20,877 bases of DNA from assembly GCA_046758845.1 (NCBI GenBank), contig JBHIBA010000048.1, forward strand, positions 1 through 20,877. Direction: 5' to 3'. Made by a program: the position numbers and the translations under genes. The notes beneath the pieces were generated by a model. The model was not told where the DNA came from, searched no databases, and was given only the letters and a program-made list of their open reading frames with translations. The stretch is from JBHIBA01 sp046758845 (GTDB lineage Bacteria > UBA8248 > JACPRG01 > G963555815). Positions 7,571 through 14,558 of this stretch are shown in pieces (within the stretch, counting starts at the first letter, position 1; each line of letters starts with the position of its first letter).

Positions 7571-8782
7571 TCAAAATTGTTTTTCAACACCCTTCCATGA
7601 GCGGTGCTCAAAACGGCCGAAGACGACAGGTTCTCCATCCTCCACCATCTTGCTCCCCCGGGCGTAAACCGCATCGATGTGAAGGCCCTTGTCAAATACA
7701 ACGATGTCCGCGTCGGCTCCCGGGGAGAGGCTTCCCTTCCTCGGATACAGACCCAGGACTTTAGCCACGTTCTCGGTCACAGTCCCCAGAACCTCCGGAA
7801 GCGGCAGGTTCTCCTCTGTCACCGCCGCCCGAAGCTGCTCGGAGAGAGCAGAAAGTGGCCATCTGATGAAATCTCGATCATCCAGGGACTCGGAGAATCC
7901 CGTGAAGATGCCGTTGCCGTCCGTGCTGAGGGTCACGCGCTTCAGGGAAACCCCTTCCTCCCGAATGTACGTGAGCGCCTCAGCCGCAGGGACGGAACTC
8001 GAAAGACCCCGAGCGGGAGTGAAGGAGGCCGTTAGATCGATGGTCCCCCCTGCCTTGGCGAAAGCGGCCGCCTCTTCCAGCAGGTTTCGCGTCCGATTCA
8101 GGTGGGTCGGAAGGAGCTGCGTGATAGGGACCTCGCTCACCTTGCAGACCTCGAACAAGGGTTTCAACCTTGCCCTCCCGGCGCCCACATGCAAATGAAG
8201 CAGCCCCGGCTTTCCCGAGATTCGGCCTCCCATGCGCGCCTCTGCGGCGAGCCGGACGAGTTCCTGCGTGGTGGGCTCTGTTGAGCGGACATCCGAAATC
8301 GCAACCTCTCCGACGCCCAGCACCTTCTCCACCAAAACCAGATCCCTCCACGCCGTTCCCGTTAAGGTCGGCGGGGGATAGAAATAGGCGCCGCTCCATA
8401 TATATGTGGTAACCCCCTCTGCCTGAAGCGCGTGGGCCTTGGCCAGCAAGGCCGTGAGATCCCTCGTGACTCCGTCTGTCCCGACTACACCGACGACCGT
8501 TGTCGTTCCAGCCAAGGTGATCTCGCTTAAGGAAAGCTCGGGCCCCCGCGAGGAAAACCCATCCGCCCCTCCTCCTCCTAAGAAATGGACATGCAAATCG
8601 ATGAAGCCCGGCGTGAGGATCTTGCCTTTCAGGTCTACAACTTCAATCTCGGGCAGGGAGTTTAGTCGGCTCAAGTCAGGAGCAATTTCCGCAATCTTCT
8701 CCCCGGCGACCAGAATGTCCCTCTGACCCATCTCGGAGGGTCCATAGAGAGAAGCTCCGCGAAGGAGTTTGAAGAAGGACAA
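7571..8782 (-). CDS. IadA-like amidohydrolase (isoaspartyl dipeptidase family)
   Basis: This 403-residue metal-dependent amidohydrolase is co-linear with E. coli isoaspartyl dipeptidase IadA, which cuts beta-aspartyl dipeptides in the cytoplasm. Metal ligands seen are HVH (His64, His66), His198, His227 (LLPTHLNR) and Asp288 (LSTDGN). Tyr133, Arg166 and Arg230 match E. coli Tyr137, Arg169 and Arg233. Three key positions differ: the bridging carboxylated Lys162 is Glu159 here, substrate-binding Glu77 is Ala73, and Ser289 is Ile292 (alignment by eye against the remembered E. coli sequence). The fold is therefore clear but the substrate may not be an isoaspartyl peptide. The start is TTG, backed by a strong AAGGAGGT at 8791-8798. 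It lies 33 nt after the LLM gene, so the two are probably co-transcribed. Confidence 0.85.
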   Translation of the reverse strand: MSFFKLLRGASLYGPSEMGQRDILVAGEKIAEIAPDLSRLNSLPEIEVVDLKGKILTPGFIDLHVHFLGGGGADGFSSRGPELSLSEITLAGTTTVVGVVGTDGVTRDLTALLAKAHALQAEGVTTYIWSGAYFYPPPTLTGTAWRDLVLVEKVLGVGEVAISDVRSTEPTTQELVRLAAEARMGGRISGKPGLLHLHVGAGRARLKPLFEVCKVSEVPITQLLPTHLNRTRNLLEEAAAFAKAGGTIDLTASFTPARGLSSSVPAAEALTYIREEGVSLKRVTLSTDGNGIFTGFSESLDDRDFIRWPLSALSEQLRAAVTEENLPLPEVLGTVTENVAKVLGLYPRKGSLSPGADADIVVFDKGLHIDAVYARGSKMVEDGEPVVFGRFEHRSWKGVEKQF

Positions 8783-8790
8783 GGCGACAA

Positions 8791-8798
8791 ACCTCCTT
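8791..8798 (-). promoter_or_regulatory. Ribosome-binding site of TTG-started IadA-like gene
   Basis: On the minus strand AAGGAGGT lies 8 nt before the TTG at 8780-8782. It is close to a perfect anti-16S match and decides the start in the absence of an ATG. Confidence 0.75.
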
Positions 8799-8815
8799 GG
8801 AAAAGAACGGCCCGC

Positions 8816-9862
8816 TCAGCCCTCCCGAGCGGCGGCCTTTTTCATCGGTTCGATGACGTGCGCTCCGAACTCGCAAATCAGGTCATCCGGAAGCGTGTAC
8901 GTGTTGTAGCTTCGTAAGAAAACCTGCGTGATTCCAAGTGATTCCAGCTCGCGGACGCGAGGAAGCGCCTCTTCCGGCCTGCCAACCAGGCACAGTCTTT
9001 CCACCACCTCATCCGGGATGAACGAGGCGGCATCCATCGCCTCTTCGGTGCTGAGCGCGTGATACAGATCGGGGAACACCCTCACCGTGGGACGCCGCCG
9101 GGAGGCCTTAAACCCCGCCAGTTCTACGAGGCCCGGCGCGGCTGCATAAAACCAGGCCGCAAGGGGTTTCCCTCGAGCCACAGCAAGCTCACGGTCGTTG
9201 TCCAAAGAACAAAACGTCGAGCAAACCAGGTCCAGGTGTCGGAGGGACCGACCCGCTTTCTGGGTCCCTTTCTCGATATGCTCGAGCGCGAACTCCATAC
9301 ACCTTCGGTCGATCCCCGTCTGGATAATGACCCCGTCGGCCAACTCTCCCGCCAACTCCAGCATCTTCGGACCCGAAGCGGAAACGTAAATGGGTATTTT
9401 CCGGTGGGCGACTTCTACTTTCATCGGCACGCCTTGGAAGGATGCCTCTTCACCGGAAAATAAGACGTTCAAAAACCGTACGGTCTCTCTCAGGGCTTTC
9501 CGCCGCTCCCGGTGTGTACCCCTCATCTTTGCCAGAGGACTCCCGATGGTCCGAAGCGCGCTCCCTCCCGTCCCCATACCGAGGATCGATCTCCCCCCTG
9601 AGAGCTGATCGAGGGAGACCATCGCGCAGGCGGTGGCTGCGGGATGACGAGTAAAGGGATTGCTCACGGCGATCCCGAGGCTCACCCGTCGGGTTGACTG
9701 GACACAGGCGGAAAGGCAGACAAAGGGATCCAACAAACGCCACGCCAGGAGCTGAGAGTCCATGGTCCATACGAAATCGAACCCCTTTTCCTCGGCCAGA
9801 CGAGCGCTTTCCGCAACCCTCTGCGGAGTGGCGCAAGGAGGAAGACGTATTCCGAAAATCAA
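8816..9862 (-). CDS. LLM-class flavin-dependent oxidoreductase
   Basis: This protein of 348 residues belongs to the luciferase-like monooxygenase family, TIM-barrel enzymes that use FMN or F420. Family marks are an N-terminal barrel strand MIFGIRLPP, the segment TRHPAATACAMVSLDQLSGG at 71-90 followed by RSILGMGTGGS, and IPIYVSASGPKMLELAGELA at about 156-175. The last resembles methylene-tetrahydromethanopterin reductase-type members. Some members oxidise and open heterocycles, as RutA does with uracil; others only reduce F420 partners, and the sequence alone does not decide. The start is TTG at 9860-9862 with GAGAGGAG 7 nt upstream. It is the first gene of a unit with the IadA-like gene 33 nt downstream. 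In context it may supply an oxidative step in the catabolic pathway (inference). Confidence 0.87.
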   Translation of the reverse strand: MIFGIRLPPCATPQRVAESARLAEEKGFDFVWTMDSQLLAWRLLDPFVCLSACVQSTRRVSLGIAVSNPFTRHPAATACAMVSLDQLSGGRSILGMGTGGSALRTIGSPLAKMRGTHRERRKALRETVRFLNVLFSGEEASFQGVPMKVEVAHRKIPIYVSASGPKMLELAGELADGVIIQTGIDRRCMEFALEHIEKGTQKAGRSLRHLDLVCSTFCSLDNDRELAVARGKPLAAWFYAAAPGLVELAGFKASRRRPTVRVFPDLYHALSTEEAMDAASFIPDEVVERLCLVGRPEEALPRVRELESLGITQVFLRSYNTYTLPDDLICEFGAHVIEPMKKAAAREG

Positions 9863-9869
9863 ATCGCCG

Positions 9870-9877
9870 CTCCTCTC
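9870..9877 (-). promoter_or_regulatory. Ribosome-binding site of TTG-started LLM gene
   Basis: GAGAGGAG on the minus strand lies 7 nt before the TTG at 9860-9862 and fixes that start. No ATG is near. Confidence 0.7.
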
Positions 9878-9999
9878 AAGAGGCTTGTTTCAATCCCGTA
9901 TACTTTTCCAGAAGAATTCTTTCTCGTGGTTAGTTGCTCAAGTCCGGGTAACACTCTTCGGTTGTTCCCGGGCGGACGATTTCTCTCGACCCCCCGGCG

Positions 10000-10126
10000 T
10001 AGCCGCGATTTGAGCACATTCGCTTCGCTCAGTGCAGGCTCCGCTGAAGTCGCGGCCTATGCACCTGCCCCGATCTCCGCTACGGGCTGCGCCCGCGGGG
10101 TCTGCGACCCCTCGCTCAGATCGGGG
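10000..10126. repeat. Nested inverted-repeat element
   Basis: The first part pairs TAGCCGCGA (10000-10008) with TCGCGGCCTA (10050-10059), with one bulged base. The second part has perfect 9-bp arms CCCCGATCT (10068-10076) and AGATCGGGG (10118-10126). These enclose two perfect inner hairpins, GGGC-TGC-GCCC (10084-10094) and GGGGTC-TGC-GACCCC (10097-10111). The result is a cloverleaf-like or stacked fold with no coding content. It resembles a mobile palindromic intergenic repeat. It lacks tRNA arms and a CCA-type acceptor, so it is not a tRNA. Confidence 0.6.
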
Positions 10127-10313
10127 CTACGATGTGACACGAACTTTCACAACCAAGCACGAGTCCGTTGGATCTCAGTCTCAAGAATAAAGTTTCATGC
10201 TCGGCCAACCCACGCAAGTCCGCACTCCCTCTTGAGTCGCCCTCTGCGACCTCCCATATTTCCCCTTTTCAACTGTTCCCAGGTCAAAAACTAAATGCGC
10301 TTTTTAAGGGGGG

Positions 10314-10329
10314 GACCGCTCGAGCGGTC
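10314..10329. repeat. 16-bp perfect palindrome downstream of cyclase gene
   Basis: GACCGCTCGAGCGGTC is perfectly self-complementary and sits 46 bp past the cyclase stop codon. A G-run lies on one side. It could be the stem of a terminator for the AtzA-like/cyclase unit, but there is no U-tract, or it could be a protein-binding site. Confidence 0.45.
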
Positions 10330-10375
10330 TAACGGGGGATATCTTCATCTTCGCCTTGCCAGCCAGCAGCCAGCG

Positions 10376-11164
10376 TCACTCCTCCTCAAAAATTGCCACC
10401 GCCCTCACCCAGCCGGCGCTCGCCTGAGCTACTTTCACAGGAAAAACGGAAACTCGGAAACCGAAGGGCTTCGGAAGTAGATCAAGATTTGCTAACTTTT
10501 CAATCTGGCAGTACTCCCGTTCCCTTCCCACCAGGTGAGCCGCCCAATAGGCCTCTCGATCTCCAGCCCTAAAGTCTTTCGCCATTTCCGCAAGAGGTCG
10601 GTCAAGCGTCCATGCATCGATTCCCACGATCTTGACGCCCTGATCCAAAAGCCACAAAGTGCTTTCCCGGCCCATACCCGGCTGGCAAGCCAGAAAGTCC
10701 GGTTTCTCATAATGTTTGATGGCATCCGTTCGGATCAGGGCAATGTCGTAAGGTTTGATCTGATAGCCGATCTTGCGGACCGCCTCCTTTAGGTCATCGG
10801 CGGTAATGAGCTCGCCCGGACCTTTGTGCGTGAGGTCGAGGACGACACCATCGGAGAAACACCACTCCAGCGGGATTTCGTCGACCGTCCGAGAGGGGAG
10901 CCCACCACACGTCGGCCCATAGTGCCAAGGGGCGTCCAGGTGAGTACCGGTATGGGTATGAAGGGTCACTTCTTCCGCCGCGGCCGCAATGCCATCCGGC
11001 AACTGATCCGGGTCGAAGTTTTGAGCCCTCGAGACCCGGCGTGCGCCTTCTCGATGATTCCAGTAAAAGATATGGGCTGAATCACGCTCCATGGAGAAGT
11101 TGTGAACGGGTACACTCAGATCGACACACCGAATCCCTCGCCGTTCTGTCCCCGAATCCGTCAT
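10376..11164 (-). CDS. Cyclase-family metal hydrolase (kynurenine formamidase-like)
   Basis: This protein of 262 residues belongs to the cyclase family that includes bacterial kynurenine formamidase and isatin hydrolase. Members use a Zn or Mn site to hydrolyse amide or lactam bonds. The signature HTGTHLDAPWH is at residues 71-81, with His71, His75, Asp77 and His81 as expected metal or catalytic residues. A second conserved stretch is GIDAWTLDRP at 181-190. An earlier in-frame start at 11218 would run 58 nt into the upstream gene. The ATG at 11162-11164 overlaps that gene's TGA by 4 nt (ATGA) and has GGAGAG 8 nt upstream, so it is preferred. The overlap implies translational coupling with the AtzA-like amidohydrolase and consecutive steps in one pathway. 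Isatin hydrolase-like lactam opening is a plausible but unproved role. Confidence 0.87.
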   Translation of the reverse strand: MTDSGTERRGIRCVDLSVPVHNFSMERDSAHIFYWNHREGARRVSRAQNFDPDQLPDGIAAAAEEVTLHTHTGTHLDAPWHYGPTCGGLPSRTVDEIPLEWCFSDGVVLDLTHKGPGELITADDLKEAVRKIGYQIKPYDIALIRTDAIKHYEKPDFLACQPGMGRESTLWLLDQGVKIVGIDAWTLDRPLAEMAKDFRAGDREAYWAAHLVGREREYCQIEKLANLDLLPKPFGFRVSVFPVKVAQASAGWVRAVAIFEEE

Positions 11165-12624
11165 ACCGCAAACTCTCCAATTATCTGTTTTGAACCTTCC
11201 GCCGAGACGAACGGCCAACGAGGTTCAATCTTGAACGGAACTTTTTCAAGCAATCGTTCGCCAATTTTTTGGGCTCGGGAAACCAGTGCGTGTTCATCCG
11301 TGAAAAGGATTTGCCGGTCCCGCATCAGAACCTTCCCGTCAACCATGGTAAATGTGACATTCGCTCCATCTCCCGAATAAACCAGATTTGGAATCAGAGA
11401 GAAATCGTATATCGGACTCAGATTGGACTTGTGGAGATCCACCGCAATTATATCGGCCCGTTTCCCCGGCTCGATCGAGCCGATGGCGTCTTCCCAAAGC
11501 AGCGACTTCGCCCCTCCAAGGGTTGCCATCTCCAGAACGGCCTCGGGGGGAAAGAGTTCTAACCTCAGACGCGCCTCTTTGTGTCCGATGCACGTCAGGT
11601 ACATGGCCCGAAACATGTCCAGGGAGTTGTTGCAAGCCGCTGCGTCGCACGCTAAGCAAAGGGTGATGCCCTCGGCCGCCATTTCGGGGAATTTGCCGCG
11701 GCTTACGGCCCCCCTCGCGTTGTGCATGGAAGAGCCGGGCGAGTGACATACCTTGACATTCCGAGCCTTCAGAATCGGAATCTCGCTCTCGTCAACCCAG
11801 CCGAGATGGGTCAGGAGCCAGTTCGGCCCGAGAACCCCGAGACTCTCAAGATACTCAACCGGTCTCCGGCCCGTCTCCTCGATTACCCATTTCACCCTGT
11901 TCGGAGAAACCGCAAGGTGAATCTGCACCGTCAGGCCCCGCTCGCGGGCTCTCCTCCCTACCTCCTGCACGAAGGCTTGAGAGGCGTTCATCAGGACGCG
12001 AATACTATACCCGCACCGGACCCGATCCCCTTCCGCTCCGTGCCAATCATCGATCAACCTCTCAGAGGCATCGAGCGCCCATCTCGTTGGATCTTCGTGG
12101 AGGATTGAAGCAGGAAGGGGAAACCCCTCGGACCACGTATCCATTCCTCCCACGGAGAGAACGGCCCGGATGCCCGATTCCGCAGCCGCTCTCGCCACTG
12201 GATCCATCAGAACCCCCCCCGGGTCGGCAAAGCAGGTGACGCCGTTCCGGACCAGTTCCGCCGCCGTGAGAAGGGCCCCCACGTAGATATCTTCCTCTTC
12301 CAGGATGGCTTCCCACGGATAGATTCGATCCCAAGCCCAGCGGACCTTGACCTCATCGACATCATCGGCCAGACCGCGACCAAGCATCTGCGTCGCGTGC
12401 TCGTGCGCATCGACGAGGCCCGGCAGAAGCGCATGCCGATCAAACGTGAGAAGCTCCGCATCGGGCGCAAGAGACCGGAGTTCTCCCACTGTCCCGGCGG
12501 CCGAGATGCGGTTGTCCCGGATCATGACGGCTCCGTCTTTCAAGACCCTTCGGTCCGCGTCCATGGTGACGATCCACGGCGCGGCGAGAATCTTCGCCCC
12601 GGGATGGGATCCGCCGTCCGCCAT
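11161..12624 (-). CDS. AtzA/TrzN/SAH-deaminase-like amidohydrolase
   Basis: This 487-residue protein belongs to the amidohydrolase subgroup of chlorohydrolases and aminohydrolases (AtzA, TrzN, MtaD). These remove amino or other leaving groups from heterocyclic rings. Seen are the HxH pair in DAHEHATQ (His74, His76), His236 in IHLAVSP, His273 in LTHLGWV and Asp327 in LACDAAA. The usual catalytic Glu three residues after the third His (HxxE) is Val239 here. The ATG at 12624 is chosen because GGGAGA lies 8 nt before it; an in-frame ATG at 12744 would add 40 atypical residues and lies only about 10 nt from the predicted transcription start. It heads a two-gene unit with the cyclase, with stop and start overlapping. 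A good sigma-70 promoter is at 12763-12791. Confidence 0.87.
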   Translation of the reverse strand: MADGGSHPGAKILAAPWIVTMDADRRVLKDGAVMIRDNRISAAGTVGELRSLAPDAELLTFDRHALLPGLVDAHEHATQMLGRGLADDVDEVKVRWAWDRIYPWEAILEEEDIYVGALLTAAELVRNGVTCFADPGGVLMDPVARAAAESGIRAVLSVGGMDTWSEGFPLPASILHEDPTRWALDASERLIDDWHGAEGDRVRCGYSIRVLMNASQAFVQEVGRRARERGLTVQIHLAVSPNRVKWVIEETGRRPVEYLESLGVLGPNWLLTHLGWVDESEIPILKARNVKVCHSPGSSMHNARGAVSRGKFPEMAAEGITLCLACDAAACNNSLDMFRAMYLTCIGHKEARLRLELFPPEAVLEMATLGGAKSLLWEDAIGSIEPGKRADIIAVDLHKSNLSPIYDFSLIPNLVYSGDGANVTFTMVDGKVLMRDRQILFTDEHALVSRAQKIGERLLEKVPFKIEPRWPFVSAEGSKQIIGEFAV

Positions 12625-13079
12625 CCTAAGATTCTCCCTGCGTGAACCGGAGACCCGTTCAGTCGCTGACCGGCGCTCTAGCTTCCAAAGGAGATAAGGA
12701 CCGGAATTTCCCGTTTCAAATCCGGACAGAGACATGTTACCCATTTATGGCCGCTTGGACGGATTACACCCCTTTGCAACGGGCCTGTCAACAGCGTTGC
12801 AGCCCTGGCCGCCATCACCCGAAAGCGCTGCGTCCCGCCGCTGGAGGACGACGCGATGAGTCGCATCGCTGAAGGCGTCGGGTCTCATCCCCAAAACGGC
12901 GAGGGGCTGGTCGTCAACCGTCCTTGACAGATGGCATCTCTGAAACCCAAGGGCAATAGGGGGAGGCCGGGGATGAAGGTTTAGCCGAGGAATCAACCCC
13001 TTTACTTGGGTCGATTGTGGTGTCGGTTTGTCCTTAAGCTTTCTCGATCAGACGACCCGCGGCAAATTCCAAGAGGACC
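12625..13079. other. Intergenic region with promoter, no gene seen
   Basis: These 455 bp lie between the CodA-like stop and the AtzA-like start. The part near the AtzA-like gene holds its promoter and a leader of about 130 nt. The rest has short open frames of low-complexity composition that I do not believe, and one small hairpin, GCGATG-AGTCG-CATCGC (12853-12869). No repeat or RNA gene was recognised. Confidence 0.5.
12763..12791 (-). promoter_or_regulatory. Predicted sigma-70 promoter of AtzA-like/cyclase unit
   Basis: On the minus strand TTGACA (12786-12791) is followed after exactly 17 nt by TGTAAT (12763-12768). The -35 box is consensus and the -10 box matches 5 of 6 bases. Transcription would begin near 12756, leaving a leader of about 130 nt before the ATG at 12624. 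Confidence 0.65.
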
Positions 13080-14345
13080 TTATCCTTCGACGGGCACGGG
13101 ACCTCCCTCAAGAAAGACTCTCCTTGACGAGGTTGTCCGGGCGACGATCTTTCCCTTCTTGATTACGAAAAGACGGTCGGCTCGCTGACGGTACGCGTCT
13201 GCAACATCTGAGCAGTCGAGGATGATCAAGTCAGCAGGATTACCGATGGCAACGCCGTAGTTTGGGATTCGCATCAATCTCGCGGCCCTGTCCGTTGCCA
13301 TCTCAAACAGTGTTTCCAGCTCTTCCGGTAGACTCCACTGAATCGCGAAAGCTCCGATGAGACCGATTTCCAGCGGGTCGGCTCGCCCGAAGGACGGATT
13401 GAACGGGTCGAGAATGTTATCGGAGCCGTACGCCACGTTCACGCCGGCCTGGAGCAACTCCTTGACGCGGGTCAGTCCACGTCCGACCAGACCGCGATCT
13501 AGGCGACGATGGAGTAAGAGATTCAGCGAAGGACATGTGATCACATGCATTTCCGCTTCTTTCATCAGCGCGATCAGTCGGGCCGCATAGTAATCGTTGC
13601 AGACGGCCAGCAGGATGGCATGACTGGCGGTGATCCGACCCTGGTAGCCCTCGGCGATGGCCTTCAGGGCGTAGTATTCCAGGGCGCGGGACGTGGGGTC
13701 GTGGCTCAGGTCGATGTGGAGGTCGATGTCGGCGTCGTGACGCTGGGCGATTCGGAAGACCGCATCGATATGGGCGCGGTAGTCCCAGTCCTGCAATGCC
13801 ACCTCGGGACCCCCTCCCATCACATTTGCCCCCAGCCTCATGGCCTCTTCCAAAAATTCTTCCGTTCGTGTGCTCGGGAGAATACCTTCCTGTGGGTAAG
13901 CCACTATTTCCATGTCCGCCAAATCATGATATTTTTCCTTAGCTTGCAATACGCCATGCAAAGAAGTTAATCCGACGATCGGATCAATGTCCACATGAGT
14001 CCGAATGTAAGTGGTTCCGTTTGCAACGGCGGACTCGATGGTCCGACCCGCCCGGTCGGCCACATCCTCGATGGTATACCGGGCTTTGCTTTCTCTGGAG
14101 AGCATCACAGCCTCCCCGACAGTCCCGGATAGGTTAGGGCGGGTATCTTTACTTGTGAATGCCTTGTCTAGATGTAGATGGGGATCGACGAAACAAGCAG
14201 TTGTTAGGCGACCGCGGGCGGGCAGTTCATTTGTACTCTTTTCAGTAATCGTAGATGCGATCTTCGCAATTTTTCCTCCCCGGATGCCGATGTCGACCAG
14301 ACCGTCGGTTCCGCGGAGGCTTGCGCGGCGAATAATCAGGTCCAT
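13080..14345 (-). CDS. CodA-like amidohydrolase (cytosine deaminase family)
   Basis: This amidohydrolase of 421 residues aligns along its length with E. coli cytosine deaminase CodA. Shared blocks are FVDPHLHLD (His56, His58), RTHVDID, IVAYPQEGIL with the substrate-contacting Gln152, HIDLSHD (His210), TASHA (His242), GITRVKE-like GLTRVKELL, and GSDNILDPF (Asp309). CodA and relatives deaminate cytosine, creatinine or s-triazines. The general acid-base Glu217 of CodA (HCDE) is Leu213 here, so ordinary cytosine deamination is unlikely; ring or amide hydrolysis of another substrate is possible (alignment from memory, inference). The ATG at 14345 has an AAGG about 9 nt upstream. It lies 213 nt after the M24 gene on the same strand and may share its transcript. 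Confidence 0.87.
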   Translation of the reverse strand: MDLIIRRASLRGTDGLVDIGIRGGKIAKIASTITEKSTNELPARGRLTTACFVDPHLHLDKAFTSKDTRPNLSGTVGEAVMLSRESKARYTIEDVADRAGRTIESAVANGTTYIRTHVDIDPIVGLTSLHGVLQAKEKYHDLADMEIVAYPQEGILPSTRTEEFLEEAMRLGANVMGGGPEVALQDWDYRAHIDAVFRIAQRHDADIDLHIDLSHDPTSRALEYYALKAIAEGYQGRITASHAILLAVCNDYYAARLIALMKEAEMHVITCPSLNLLLHRRLDRGLVGRGLTRVKELLQAGVNVAYGSDNILDPFNPSFGRADPLEIGLIGAFAIQWSLPEELETLFEMATDRAARLMRIPNYGVAIGNPADLIILDCSDVADAYRQRADRLFVIKKGKIVARTTSSRRVFLEGGPVPVEG

Positions 14346-14558
14346 CCCTCTTTACCTTACTCACGCGTTTCTCACCCGAACGAGCGAGCCGGAGAAATTC
14401 CGGGCGAAGGCGATGGACTCCTTTCGGAACTGTCCTTTAGACGCCGGTCAAATCCGTGAGGCATGGGGTAGGGCTAAAGGCCCTGGCCCCCTCCGCACTT
14501 CGCGTCCGGCGCGCAAGGACGCCGCCCTTCGCCGTCCGCGGGCCGGCCGATGGTGCGG

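Larger units (their letters stand above)
9863..10375. other. Intergenic region with palindromic repeats
   Basis: This 513-bp stretch between the cyclase stop and the LLM start shows no plausible gene. It holds the nested inverted-repeat element at 10000-10126, a 16-bp perfect palindrome at 10314-10329, and a small GTCGC-CCTCT-GCGAC hairpin near 10237-10251. A promoter for the LLM unit is expected on the minus strand between about 9880 and 9990, but I cannot point to a good -35/-10 pair. Confidence 0.6.

Noticed and set aside
10000..10126. Possible tRNA or CRISPR repeat because of stacked hairpins
   Set aside because: There is no anticodon or T-loop consensus, and no regularly spaced direct repeats; the symmetry is purely inverted.
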